Assembly (NCBI GenBank): GCA_023548195.1
Contig: JAJHZJ010000419.1
Span: 2,354,773-2,418,772 of the forward strand
Direction of reading: 5' to 3'
Length of the DNA: 64,000 nucleotides
From: Bettongia penicillata ogilbyi
Taxonomy: Eukaryota > Chordata > Mammalia > Diprotodontia > Potoroidae
A program made the position numbers and the translations under genes. Below, piece by piece: positions 1 through 10,680 of the stretch. Each line of letters begins with the position of its first letter. The first letter of the stretch is position 1. The notes under the pieces were generated by a model. The model was not told the origin of the DNA. It did not search any database and saw only the letters and a program-made list of their open reading frames with translations.

Positions 1-470
1 ACAGACAGTGGGGGATCAAGCTGCTGACACAAAATCCCTGAAGCCTGGGACAGTACACTCACTCTCACCCACACCCCTACTGGAAGCAGAGTCTCCCTTG
101 ACAAAGTGTTGGAAAGTCAACTGTTTGGCTGGGAAGAAGAGTAAACATCATAAAAGAACTCAGACTATAGAATCTCACTTTGGTGACAGGAAGATCAGAG
201 CCCGTACAACCAGAGGAGGACAGCAGAGGCAAAGCTCCTACAGCAAAAGCCTCCAAGATGAATATGAGTTGGTCTCAGGCCATGGAAGAGCTCAAAAGGA
301 TTTTGAAAATCAAGTAAGAGAAGTAGAGGAAAAATTGGGAAGAGAAATGAGAGGGAGGGCAGAAAATCATAAAAATCAAGTCAACAGCTTGCTAAAGAAA
401 ATCCCAAATGGAGACATGAATAGTAAGATGCAGCTGAAACAGCTGATCAATAACAATTGATCTGTAAGTG
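1..470 (+). mobile_element. L1/HAL1-type ORF1 fragment, sense
   Basis: A frame from 8 to 460 encodes AQKDFENQVREVEEKLGREM followed by HKNQVNSLLKKIPNGD. This matches the coiled-coil start of the L1 ORF1 relic at 3185-4283 (there LKKDFEKQVRQVEEKLGREM). The piece stops near 457 without RNA-binding or C-terminal domains, and no ORF2 follows. It is a truncated retroelement fragment, not a host gene; its 5' side may continue before the window. Confidence 0.75.
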
Positions 471-1499
471 ACTGCTGTATTTCCAGAGTCTGAGAAAGAT
501 AGGAATACTCAGTTCCCAAAAATGTGCGTGTGTCTATGCATGCATGTATATATGTATGTATGTATGAATAATTAGTGTGTGTGTCTATGGGCACGCACAC
601 ACACACACCAAGATTAACCTCAAAGAAGATACATGAGAGGACTCCTTCCACTATTCCTTTGCAAAGGGAGAGGAAGTCCACAGATACAGAACCTTCCTTG
701 CATATGATATGACATCAGACTTTATGATTTCTTGTTTGTTTTGCTGAATTTTTTCTCCCTTTTTTATATCAGATTGCTTTCTGTGATAGAATGGGGGTAC
801 ACTGGAATTGGAGTGATCAAAAACCCAAAAGATATTAATAAAAGATGAACTTATTTTGAAAGTAACCATTTTTTCCATTTTGTAGAAAGTAAACATGTAA
901 TTCTCATTATTTGTGCTGACATTTAGAATTGGCACTCAGTTCAGGTACTGCATGTGAACTAGCATTTATAATGATAAACTGGATTTTCAGAAAAGAAAGT
1001 TAAAAAAAAAGAATTAAATGCTTTGCTATTTACTATTACTATTTACTGTTTACATTAATGGCTTATCTCTTTTCAATTTATCCTCCCACCTTTTCCGCAT
1101 AATATTTAGAATTAGGGATGTTGAGAAAGTAAATGGAACTGGAATAGGCTACATATTTATACTCAAATAGACCTGTGACTCCATTGAATGAGCTGTTCCC
1201 TGCAAAGATACCAGGGGCCAATTCATCTATGATTGCCCATCCTGTTAGACTCTTGTTTCAGTTAATTGGTTAGCTTCCAATAGGTTAACCATTGAGGGGG
1301 GAGGTGGCTACCAAATGTTCAGGGGAATTCCCTGATTTCTCTCAGACTCAAGAGAATACAAGTAGAGGATATACATCTGCTACATATACAGCCGGTTATA
1401 CCTTCCTCTTGCTACATGATGTGTCAGTCTTATTCCTTGGTCATATATTTCTTTAACGACATTCATTACTCTGTCTTCATCATGTTCATCTTTGTTGTC

Positions 1500-1630
1500 A
1501 TCATCATCATTGTCGTCGTCATCCTCCTCCTCCTCCCCCTTCTTCTTTTTCTCTTTCTCCTCCTCCCTCTTCTTCCTCTTCTGTTTCTTCTTCTCCTCCT
1601 CCTCCTCCTTCTGCTTCTTTTTCTCCATTT
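1500..1630. repeat. Pyrimidine-rich trinucleotide repeat (CTT/CTC/TCC)
   Basis: Imperfect triplets of C and T on the + strand (purines on the other). This creates long artificial frames rich in E/K/D on the minus strand and L/S/F on the plus strand. It is a simple repeat, not coding. Confidence 0.9.
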
Positions 1631-1944
1631 GCTTTGATACAGCCTCCTTAGATCCATATTGTGTTCCTCTATTGTCCTTTTTTCCCCTTATTTTCAATTC
1701 TCTTATGGCTCTAGTGTTGCATGCAACAACCCAAATAGAGTATTTGTTCTGAAAAGGTTCTGCCTTTGAAGAACATCTGTAATCAATACAATCTATTCTT
1801 CTTTTTAAGTTCTAGATCTATTACCTTTCTGTTTCAATCTGTCCACTGAAAATATATTCCTGGGCAAATTCTATGGGTTAATCTATTGAACTATATAAAA
1901 TCATTTGGATTATATGGATATTCTTTGTTTACTTCTTAAACATT

Positions 1945-2141
1945 CATAAACCAGCCTTCCCTACCAACTGTTATCCTATACCATCCTCCCCTTCATATCT
2001 AATACTAGGTACCTTAACTTCCTGTTTCAAACATTTAAACCTTCTACAATCTGGCTGCCAACCTCATCTTTCAAAGGAAATTGCCCACTCCAAAGTTATC
2101 AGTAATTATTTGAAAATTAACAAATTTAATGGTGTTTTTTC
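1945..2141 (+). mobile_element. L2/CR1-clade LINE, segment 1 of 3
   Basis: The translation up to the break (VISNYLKINKFNGVFS) runs on in frame after the HAL1 insertion at 5013 into SHINVDLSLLFDTVDHFLL, the AFDTVDH-type reverse-transcriptase motif of CR1-clade LINEs. The left boundary is approximate. Confidence 0.6.
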
Positions 2142-3184
2142 TTTTTTTTTTTCTTTTTTTTATTTATTTAACTTTTTGCATTCATTTTCACAAAATTTGG
2201 GGTTCCAAATTTTCTCCCTTTTTATCCCCTCCCCCCACCCCAATACCCCAAGCAATCTAATTTTCCCTATCTCCAATCTGCCCTCTCTTCTGTCATCCCT
2301 CCCTTCTCTTGTCTCCATCTTCTCTTTTCTCCTGTAGGGCCAGATGACTTTCTATTCCTCATTAACTGTATGTCTTCTTTCCTAGTAGCAACACAATACT
2401 AAACAGTTGTTCCTAAAATTTGAGTTCCAAATTCTCCCCATCCCTCCCTCCTCACCCATTCCCTTTGGGAAGGCAGGCAATTCAATATAGGCCATATCTG
2501 TGTAGTTTTGCAAATACTTCCCTGATAGTCGTGTTGTGTAAGACTAACTGAATTACCCTCCATCCTATCCTGCCCCTCATTGTTTCTCTTCTGTCTTTTG
2601 ATCCTGTCCCTCCCCAAGTGTTGACTTCAAATTGCTCCCTCCTCCCTTTGCCCTCCCTTCCATCATCCCCCCCTTGCTTATCTCCTTCTCCCCCACTTTC
2701 CTATACTGTAAGATAGGTTTTCATACCAAAATGAGTGTGCACTTTATTCCTTCCTTTAGTCAGATGTGATGAGGGTAAACTTCTTCTTTTTTGTTTTTTT
2801 GGTTTTTTTTTCTCAGCTCTCCTCTTTTTCCCTCCACTAAAAAGTCTCCTACTTGCCTCTTAAATGACATATAATTACCCCCTTCCATTTCACCCTCTTT
2901 CCTCCCACTACATTTCTCTCTCACCATTTACCTTAATTTCTTTTAAGATATGGTCCCATCCTATTCAATTCAGTCTGTGCTCTCTGTCTCTGTATGTGTG
3001 TGCATGTGTGTATGTGTCTGTGCGTGCATGCGTGTACATGTGTGTGTATGGACCCACCAACTACCCAGATACTGAAAAGTTTTAAGAGTTACAAATATTG
3101 TCTTTCCATGTGGAAATGTAAACAGTTCACTTCTGGTAAGTCCCTTAAGACTTCTCTTTGCTGTTTCCTTTTTCATGCTTCTTC

Positions 3185-4283
3185 TCATTCTTGTGTTTGA
3201 AAGTCAAATTTTCTTTTCAGCTCTGGTCTTTTCATCAACAATGCTTGAAAGTCTTCTGTTTCATTGAAAGACCATATTTTCCCCTGAAGTATTATACTCA
3301 GTTTTGCTGGGTAGGTGATTCTTGGTTTGAGTCCTAGTTCCTTTGCCTTCTGGAATATCCTATTCCACGCCCTTCGATCCCTTTATGTAGAAGCTGCTAG
3401 ATCTTGAGTTATCCTGATTGTATTTCCACAGTACTGGAATTGTTTCTTTCTAGCTGCTTGCAAGATTTTCTCCTTGAGCTGGGAGTTCTGGAATTTGGCC
3501 ACAATGTTCCTAGGAGTTTCTCTTTTTGGATCTCTTTCAGGTGGTGATCGATGGATTCTTTCAATACTTATTTTGCCCTCTGGTTCTAGATGTCAGGGCA
3601 GTTTTCTTTGATAATTTCATGGAAGATGATGTCTAGGCTCTTTTTTTGATCATGACTTTCAGGTAGTCCCATAATTTTTAAATTGTCTCTCCTGGATCTA
3701 TTTTCCAGGTCAGTTGTTTTTCCCATGAGATATTTCACATTCTCTTCCATTTTTTCATTCTTTTGGTTTTGATTGGTGATTTCTTGGTTTCTCGTAAAGT
3801 CATTAGACTCCATCTGTTCCATTCTAATTTTGAGAGAACTATTAAATTCAGTGAGCTTTTGAGCCTCTTTTTCCATTTGGCTAATTCTGCTTTTGAAAGC
3901 ATTCTTCTCCTCATTGGCTTTTTGAACCTCTTTTGCCAATTGAGTGAGCCTATTCTTCAAGGTGTTATTTTCTTCAGCATTTTTTAGGGTCTCCTTTAGC
4001 AAGGTATTGACCCATTTTTCATGCTTTTCTTGCATCTCTCTCATTTCTCTTCCCAGTTTTTCCTCCACCTGTCTAACTTGCTTTTCAAAATCTTTTTTGA
4101 GCTCTTCCAAGGCCTGAGCCCACCCAACATCCCCCTGGGATGTCTGGGGTACCAAGGCCCCGCCCTCCACGTCTTTCTCTGATGGCAATTTATTTCCTCG
4201 TCGTCAGATCCGAAAGTCGGGATCATTTGCATCTGTTCGAAAAAACTCTCTATAGTCTTATTTTTCTTCCCTTTACTAGGCAT
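3185..4283 (-). pseudogene. L1-type ORF1 relic inside the HAL1-like element
   Basis: This is a remnant of an L1 ORF1 RNA-binding, trimer-forming protein. It starts MPSKGKKNKTIESFFEQMQ and is followed by a coiled coil with heptads (LKKDFEKQVRQVEEKLGREM). An RRM-type segment contains RRDNLKIMGLPE, and the C-terminal region resembles the ORF1 CTD (NIVAKFQNS near 3500, then PAKLS near 3310). It is broken: a frameshift near 4195 separates the two main frames, a second frame change near 3586 follows CPDI, and a TAA lies in the CTD near 3390. The ending is TGA at 3187-3185. It is unlikely to make protein now. Confidence 0.8.
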
Positions 4284-4339
4284 TTTCCCAGCCAGTTACT
4301 TGACTTCTGAGATTCCTGTCCACCCCTACCTAGATCCGC

Positions 4340-4997
4340 CCAGCTAGTGCTTGGGGTCTGAGATTCAAATGGGCTTTCCGGTCCCTCAGAGGCTTTATGC
4401 AGAGACCTTCAGTAATGGAGCTGGGTGGGGCAGGGCCGTCTCCCAGGCTCAGCTCCCTCAGGGGGGTTATGCAAAGACTTTCAGTAATGAAGATCCTGCC
4501 TGCTGCTGGGCGAGTCCTGGGCCGCCACTGCAGCTGCTGCTTCCGCCCCCGCCTCTGCCTCTGCCGCTGCCCCCACCTCTGCCTCTGCCGCTTCTGCCCT
4601 GCCTCTGCCGCTGCTGCTTCCTCCCGAGGGGGCCCAAGTCACGGAGACACCCCACTCCCCTCGGCCAACCAGCCGTGTCTCTCACTGACCTGTAGCTTCT
4701 GTGGGCAGAGGGACTTTCCAGGCCGCCGGAGCTTCCGTCCCTGAAGCCTGCTCGGATCAGCTTCTCTGGGGCCACGGCCAGGGCAGCGCTGGGGTGGGGT
4801 CCGCTTTCTGGGGCGCGATGGACCCTGGGAATGGCTCTCCAGGGCTCTCTGGAACGGAAATCTCTTCCACTCTGTTTCTGCACACCTTACAGTGATCCAG
4901 AACTTATGGGGATCTCTTTTTACATTAATTCTATGGGCTGTGGGTCCGGAGCTCGTAAACATGCGTCTTTCTACTCCACCATCTTGGCTCCGCCCCC
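4340..4997 (-). promoter_or_regulatory. HAL1-like 5'UTR with L1-type internal promoter and YY1-like site
   Basis: This is the most GC-rich and CpG-rich part of the window. Ten bases from the element's 5' end the minus strand reads GCCAAGATGG (4988-4979), matching the YY1 core found at the same place in human L1 promoters. A GC-rich array of CTGCCT/CTGCCG-like units lies at about 4530-4620. Function is inferred from position and motif. Confidence 0.55.
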
Positions 4998-5012
4998 TAA
5001 CGGTGTTTTTTC

Positions 5013-5250
5013 AAGCCATATCAATGTTGACCTCTCTTTGTTGTTTGACACTGTTGATCATTTTCTTCTGAATTATTTCTCTCTTTTTTTATGTTTTCAT
5101 TACATTGTTCTCTTTTGGTTCTTTTCCTATTTCTCGTTTGATGTTTCCTTAATTAATTCTTCATCCATGTCACACTTACTAACCCTAAGTATCCCCCAAG
5201 GCTCTTTCCTGGGCCCTCTGCCTCTAATCTATACTATCTCATTTGCTATA
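5013..5250 (+). mobile_element. L2/CR1-clade LINE, segment 2 of 3
   Basis: It encodes LLFDTVDHFLL and IPQGSFLGPLPLIYTIS, two reverse-transcriptase motifs typical of L2/CR1 (DTVDH and PQGSVLGPLLFxLY). It is interrupted on the left by the HAL1 element and on the right by SINEs. Confidence 0.8.
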
Positions 5251-5588
5251 GGGCAGCTAGGTGGCTTAATGGATACTGAGACTGGAGGCAGGAATAGTTG
5301 GGTTCATAACCAGTCTCAGACACCTACTAGCTCTGTGACCTCAGGCAAGTCATTTAACCTCTGTTAGTTTAGGAGGCAGCTAAGTTACTCAATAGCTAAA
5401 GCACTAAGCTGGAGTCAGAAGACTTGACTTCAAATCTGACCTCGAATTCTCATTTACTATGTGACCCTCAGTAAATTACTTGACCTCTGTTTGCCTTAAT
5501 CCACTAGAGAAGGAAATGGCAAAACACTCCAGTATATTTACCAAGAAAATCCCATGGACAGTATGGTCCACAGGGTCACAAAGAGTTC
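5251..5588 (+). mobile_element. Two marsupial tRNA-derived SINE copies, head to tail
   Basis: The first head starts GGGCAGCTAGGTGGC at 5251 and stops after the CAAGTCATTTAACCTCTG motif. A second head starts at about 5373 (GAGGCAGCTAAGTTAC) and runs to the RTE-like tail (GAGAAGGAAATGGC and GGGTCACAAAGAG). Either one SINE inserted at the end of another or a dimer inserted into the L2. Confidence 0.8.
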
Positions 5589-5890
5589 TAACCTCTTTCC
5601 TGACCTATCTCTAAGCACCTCTTGGATATTTCAAACTGGATGTCCAATAGACATTTCAAATTCAACATGCACCCAACATGTACCATCATCTCTCCCAACT
5701 TCCTACAGAATTCCTTTATACTGACAAAGACATCATCCAACCCTGCATCTTCACTCTTAATTCATCTTTACTCTTCATTCTCACTCATCCCATATATCCA
5801 GTCTATTGCCACATCTTGTTTCATGTTCATGACACTTCTTGTATATGTCACCTTCTCTCCACTTGGGCACCCAACCATAGTTGTGCTTTA
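5589..5890 (+). mobile_element. L2/CR1-clade LINE, segment 3 of 3
   Basis: The translation contains DISNWMSNRHFKFNMHP, corresponding to the (D)ISTWMSxRHLKLNMxK motif late in L2 reverse transcriptase. It continues into the 3' part of the LINE. Confidence 0.75.
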
Positions 5891-5899
5891 TCACACCTA

Positions 5900-6665
5900 T
5901 GAGAATATGGGATAGAGTGAAACATATTCTGAAGAGAGTGAGCATGATGATGAAAAGACTGGAATCTTTATAGCAGCTCTTTTTGTGGTGGCAAAGAATC
6001 GGAAATTGAGGCGATATCCATCAATCGGGGAATGATTAAACAAGTTGTAGTATATGAATGTAATGGAATATTATTGTTCTATAAGAAACAATGAGCAAGT
6101 GGATTTCAGAAGAACCTGGGAAGACATCTATGAACTGATGCAGAGCGAAATGAGCAGAACGAGGACAATATTGAACACAGTAACAGGCACATTGTGCAAT
6201 GACAAACTTAGCCCTTCTCAGCGATGCAGGGCTCTAAGATGACTCCGAAAAACCAGGAATGGAAAATGCTATCCACATGCAGAGAACAAATTCTGGAGTT
6301 TGAATGCTGACAGAAGCATACTATTAGTTCTAACTCTTCTTTATAGCATGACTAATGTGAAAATATGTTAAATATGAATATATAAGCAGAACCTATTTTT
6401 GACTGCATGCCGACTTGGGGAAGGGAAGGAGAAGATGGGACAGAAAATTCAAAACTCAAAATCTTATAGAAGTGAATGTTAAAAACTAAAAATAAGTAAA
6501 TTATTTAAAAAAGACTAAAGACTGTGCCATATGGTGCTCACTTGAAGGAACTAAGATGTTTAGCTTGAGGAAATTCAGATTTGTTGGGGGAGATAGGCAT
6601 GATGACTATCTTAAGTCACTGAGGGCTTGTCATGAAGATTAGTATTGGCTTCATGTTTGACCTCA
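5900..6665. mobile_element. CR1/L3-like LINE relic, split by an L1
   Basis: Flanks at about 5900-5952 and 6517-6660 (GAAGGAACTAAGATGTTTAG) resemble the CR1/L3 3' region. The middle is the L1 insertion listed next. The family is assigned from memory of the motif, at moderate confidence. Confidence 0.5.
5961..6508 (+). mobile_element. 5'-truncated LINE-1 3' end
   Basis: The start encodes the C-terminal end of L1 ORF2 (NVMEYYCSIRNNEQVDFRRT, compare YTMEYYSAIK in human L1). The 3'UTR and an A-rich tail follow. Direct repeats AAAAGACT flank it (5953-5960 and 6509-6516), consistent with an L1 TT/AAAA target. Confidence 0.8.
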
Positions 6666-6910
6666 GAGGACTAAACGATCTAAAGAATACCTTTCTGGTC
6701 TTTGCACATGTTATTCCTCTCCACATATTCTGTTGTTTAGTCACACTGGTCTGTTTGCTGTTCCTTACACATGGTGGCCCACCTTCCATCTCTGCATCTT
6801 TGTACTGGCTATCCTCAATGCCTGTTCCTCTTCCTTCTCACCCCCACCTCATAAGATACCTGGTTTTCTTCAAGATTGATAGTAAACACCACCTTCTTCA
6901 GGATAAGACT
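6665..6910 (+). mobile_element. L2-like LINE 3' fragment
   Basis: The C/T-rich text resembles the translated 3' part of L2-like copies elsewhere in the window. Boundaries approximate. Confidence 0.45.
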
Positions 6911-7085
6911 TAAAAGAATCTGGGAACCTGGAAATTTTAAACCAATTGTTAGTTGTATTTCAATGTTTCCTTTGTAATCCTATGTGTCTTATGCATGTAA
7001 ATACATTTTAAGAATGGGACCATAGACTTTACCTAACTGCTAAAGATTTGCACAGTGCAAAAATGGTTAAGAACCACTGCTTAGA
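6905..7085 (-). mobile_element. hAT-like nonautonomous DNA transposon relic (copy 1)
   Basis: It ends in GGTTAAGAACCACTG and carries TTTCCTTTGTAATCCTATG, the same consensus as copies at 26665 and 57115. Old and diverged. Confidence 0.5.
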
Positions 7086-7109
7086 TGGATACTTTTTAAA
7101 AAGACTACC

Positions 7110-7320
7110 AATGAATCAGAGAATTTCAGAGCTGTAAGGGATCTTAGGGGTCATCTAGTTCAATGTTCTCATTTTATAAATTGGGGAATTTAAAAGACAC
7201 TGAGTGACTTCCCTAAGGTCCCATAGCCAGTCAACAGCATACGTGGAACTCAATCAATCATTAAACATTTATTAAGCACCTACTATGTACCTGGCACTGT
7301 GTTAAGCACTGGCTCAATTG
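7110..7320 (-). mobile_element. Antisense MIR-like relic followed by an antisense L2-type 3' end
   Basis: 7110-7250 has the antisense MIR order (CATCTAGTTCAATG, CATTTTATAAATTGGGG). 7255-7315 reads ATTAAGCACCTACTATGTAC and GGCACTGTGTTAAGCACTGG, a conserved end of the L2-like LINEs. Confidence 0.6.
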
Positions 7321-8029
7321 TGAATTTCCTGATGTTCATTTCGCACAGTTTCTGCAAAAAAAGTCAAGTCCTACATCCCTCTACAAATAAGCTACATCAG
7401 ATTCAAGTGATTAAAAAACTTAAATGTAACTGTCTCCTAAAATTATAAACATTTATTGGGAAGGAAAGGAAAGGAAGTTATAAAAGGAGACCAAAGAGAA
7501 AGCACCCATGTTTTATGTCATTACTATCTGTGGACTTATTTGTTCTATGAATTTTTGAGTAGATTATAAATGCTGAGGAAGATTTAGCAGTTTTGGGATT
7601 AGTGAAAAAAAACAGGAGACAAAATATGGTATTTTCAGATGTAGCACTTCTGGTTAAATAATTCAACTTTGTTTTATTCAACAATGTTTCATAGCAACCA
7701 ACTCTCCTCCCTGCTATGTTCATAAGGAATCTGGAATCCTTTCGAGACAGAAGCACATAAGCAATCACAAATTCATCTGGATTTAATTGCAATATATAAA
7801 ACAGGTGTGCATTTTAAGCTCACAGCATTGTGAAGATCGGACTGAGAGCTGAACAATACAGTGTGCTCAGATCTCCAAATAATCTACACAGCTATCTGAA
7901 ATTATCCCAGCCTCATTATCTTTGTAATGTCTTTCATTAAAAAGGCAATTGTGTGCCCTCAGAATACAGTCAGTCAGCTCATCAGATTTTGTTTTTTATA
8001 TCTTAATTTGAGATTAATGTGAGCTGGGT

Positions 8030-8220
8030 AGTGTTATGCAGCTTAGGGTAGGGGAAAGAACATGGAGGGAGAAAAACTGAGTTCCCATCACAAGTTTGAA
8101 TGAACCTGTGTGACCTCAGCAAACTCTCAACTTTTTGGTGTGGAGATTCCTCACCTGTGAAAGAAGGAGGTTAGACTATATGGTTTCTCAAATCCCTCCA
8201 TCTCTAAATTTATGGTTTGG
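8030..8220 (+). mobile_element. MIR-like SINE relic
   Basis: Core motif GTGTGACCTCAGCAAACTCTC followed by a CTCACCTGTGAAA-type tail. Confidence 0.55.
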
Positions 8221-8309
8221 GAAGGAAAACAGTAACTGTTGTGTTATTTCAACAAACCTAGCAAACAACCAAGAGGCTATTATCACAACTGCCATTACTT
8301 AGAGTCAGC

Positions 8310-8545
8310 TAGGTACCAAACGATAGTGAGTCAGGAAGACCTGAATTCAAATGCAGTATTAGATACTTGCTAGCTGTGGTACCCTGGACTAGTCATTTAA
8401 CCTCTGTTTGCCTCAGTTTCTTTATATTTAATGTGGAAAAATAAAGCACCTACCTCCCAAAATTATTGTAAGAATCAAATTAAATAATATTATGAGAAAA
8501 ATATGAAGTATTTTGAAAACCTTAAAAATGCATGTGCTTTCTCTC
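8310..8545 (+). mobile_element. SINE with MIR-type tail
   Basis: Head GTCAGCTAGGTACC, internal GACCTGAATTCAAATGCAG, and a tail of CACCTACCTCCCAAAATTAT as in MIR. Confidence 0.7.
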
Positions 8546-8631
8546 CATATATATATACACATGTATGTGTGTGTGTGTATGTGTGCAAGTTGGCTATTAT
8601 TTTTGGCATTAGTAAAAGTGAAAGAAGGAAC

Positions 8632-8900
8632 ATAGGAGTCAGAACTGGAAAATGACCTCTTCTTTAGACCTTATTTTGCAAATGAGAAAACTCAGGCCCA
8701 GAGATAGGAAAGGACTTGCCACAATTTCCACATGGAATAAGTTACAGAATCAGTATTCAGACTTAGTTTGACTCCAAGTGAACTCCTCTTTTCCAAAGTA
8801 TTCAGTCCCTCAGAGGTCCTAGAGTCCAGCCTCACTTTTTAGTTGAGAAAAATGAGGTCCAGAGAATTGAAGTGACCTGTCCAAATCATGTAATGGACAC
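8632..8900 (-). mobile_element. Antisense MIR-like relics
   Basis: Two degraded stretches (8632-8780 and 8810-8900) with AAATGAGAAAACTCAGGCCC and GAGAAAAATGAGGTCCAGAG. Confidence 0.5.
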
Positions 8901-9654
8901 AAATGGATTAATTCATTTCAAACATGGAATTTGGTTATCAATTTTTTGCTGTTGTAGCAAAATAATGATTTAGTAGACTACAAAATAATGCTTGAGAATC
9001 TCAGCTTTATATTCCATTAATTTATTTTTCTTTTGTGACATTTTAAGAAAACATAGGGCTTGACACCAAAGCATATTTTACGAAAGAAGCAACACATCTC
9101 ACTATTTTGATTATTCAAGACCTCTCAGTTTGAAATAATGAAAAAAATCTTATCTTAGCCAGGAAGAGTTGAGGAATAAAAGAGCTCTTAATAAAAATTA
9201 TTAATATGTCAGTAAATTTCAATTTTAGAGAATCAAAATGTTGCTCCAGATGGTAATGAATTATAAATTAGTTGCTGGAGTCACTCAATCCTTTTTTGGT
9301 CATACATGTCTCTGATAATGTTTTTTAATGTCTTCTAAAACATTTGTTTTGTGCATAATTTATTGTTGGAAACAAAGTGCAGCTTGTTGGCGTGTGTGTG
9401 TGTGTACATTACACTGTCTTATTGTGATTTTTTTTTTAAGTCATAGTGCTTCAGGTTTTATACTCAAGTAGAATCAGTGGGAGAATATTGACATTTAATA
9501 AGATGAGCTTTTGTAATAGTGAGCATTACAAGATCCCTGAAAATTCTTCTTATTTTATGACATGAAATTCAACCCTTCTATTACTAAAATCTTGAGTTAG
9601 CTAGCTCATTTTCCAGATGCACATCATGTGGGCATTCCGAGATCTTCATAAGTA

Positions 9655-9937
9655 CACTTTTCCAGTCTTTTTCTACCTTACATCTCATCCCCCAACTGTG
9701 ACACCATCCAGTGACAGTGGTCTTACTATTTCTCCCACATGACACTCCATCTCCCAACTCCAGGTATTTTCAGTATCTGTCCCCTATACCTGAAATTCTT
9801 TCCTCATCATTTCCTTCTGGATTCTTTGGCTTTTTTCAAGTCCCAGATAAAATCCCACCTTTTCTAGGAAGCCTTTTCTAATTCTCCATCATTCTAATGC
9901 CTTCCCTCTGTTGATAACTTCCAATTTATCCTATATA
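9655..9937 (+). mobile_element. L2-like LINE 3' part, left of the Tigger insertion
   Basis: Text such as ACCTGAAATTCTTTCCTC and CCACCTTTTCTAGGAAGCC is typical of L2 3' regions. It resumes at 10681. Confidence 0.65.
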
Positions 9938-10680
9938 CAAGCTTACCTCAGAGATATTACAGGTTCGGTTCCAGACTATCACAGTAAAATGCAAAAAAGC
10001 AAGTCACACAAATTTTTTGGTCTGTCAGTACATATAAAAGTTATGTTTATACCATACTGTAATTTATTGAGTGCATTATATCTAAATATTATAATATTAT
10101 ATCTAAAATTGTAAATACCTTAATTACAAGTACTTTTTTGATTAGAAAATGCTAATCATCTGAGCAAGTCATAATCTTTTTGTGGTTCTTGCTTCTGTAT
10201 TGATAACTACTGACTGATCCAAGTGATATTTGCTGAAGTTTGGGGCTACTGGAGCAACTTCTTAAAATAAGACAGTGAATAAGTTTACTGTATCAACTGA
10301 CTCTTCCTTTCACTTGAACACTTAGAGGCCACTGTAGATTTAGTTGGCCTAATTTCAATATTACTGTGTCTCCCAGAATAGGGAGGACTGAAGAGATGAG
10401 GAATGGCCAGTCAGTGGAACAGTCAGAACACAAACACCGTTTAGCAATTAAGTTCACAATCTTATGTGGGTGTGGTCTGTGGCACCCCAAAACAATTACA
10501 ATAGTGACATCAAAGATCACTGATTATAGATCATCATAACAGATAAATGTGACATAGAGACACAATATGAGTCATGCTGTTGGATGCAGGATGGCCATAA
10601 ACCTTCAGTTTCCAAAAATGCAACATCTGCAAAGCTTAATAAAGAGAAGGCCAAACAACAAGGAATGCCTGTGTAGCTTG
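9938..10680. mobile_element. Tigger-like nonautonomous DNA transposon (Tc1/mariner)
   Basis: The left end (CAAGCTTACCTCAGAGATAT) and right end (AGGAATGCCTGTGTAGCTTG) are the imperfect inverted termini of Tigger1-type elements. Internal text matches Tigger1 as I recall it (CAAATTTTTTGGTCTGTCAG, TTCACTTGAACACTTAGAGG, CCCCAAAACAATTACAATAG). It is 743 bp with the transposase region deleted and is not coding. A TA precedes the left end; the right TA appears mutated. Confidence 0.85.

Larger units (their letters stand above)
2142..4997 (-). mobile_element. HAL1-like half-L1 retrotransposon, apparently full length
   Basis: On the minus strand the element starts at 4997 with GGGGGCGGAGCCAAGATGG. It has a GC-rich 5'UTR (4997-4284), an ORF1 region (4283-3185), a polypurine-rich minus-strand 3'UTR and a poly(A) tail at about 2170-2142. 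It is flanked by 15-bp target duplications differing at one base (2127-2141 and 4998-5012, TAAYGGTGTTTTTTC). Nothing like an ORF2 endonuclease or reverse transcriptase lies between ORF1 and the tail, which is the structure of half-L1 elements mobilised by L1 in trans. Target and tail agree with L1-type insertion. The HAL1 assignment rests on structure; family-level identity is inference. Confidence 0.8.

Noticed and set aside
1380..1752. Overlapping frames on both strands rich in E/K/D or S/L/F
   Set aside because: They are produced by a CTT/CTC triplet repeat and have no recognisable domain.
4351..4962. Several frames of 107-138 codons rich in R, G, P and L
   Set aside because: They lie in the CpG-rich 5'UTR of the HAL1-like element; length comes from high GC and a short tandem array, not coding.
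4831..5367. A 178-codon frame
   Set aside because: It runs from the HAL1 5'UTR across the target duplication into an L2 reverse-transcriptase relic and then a SINE; it is a chance fusion of three repeats.
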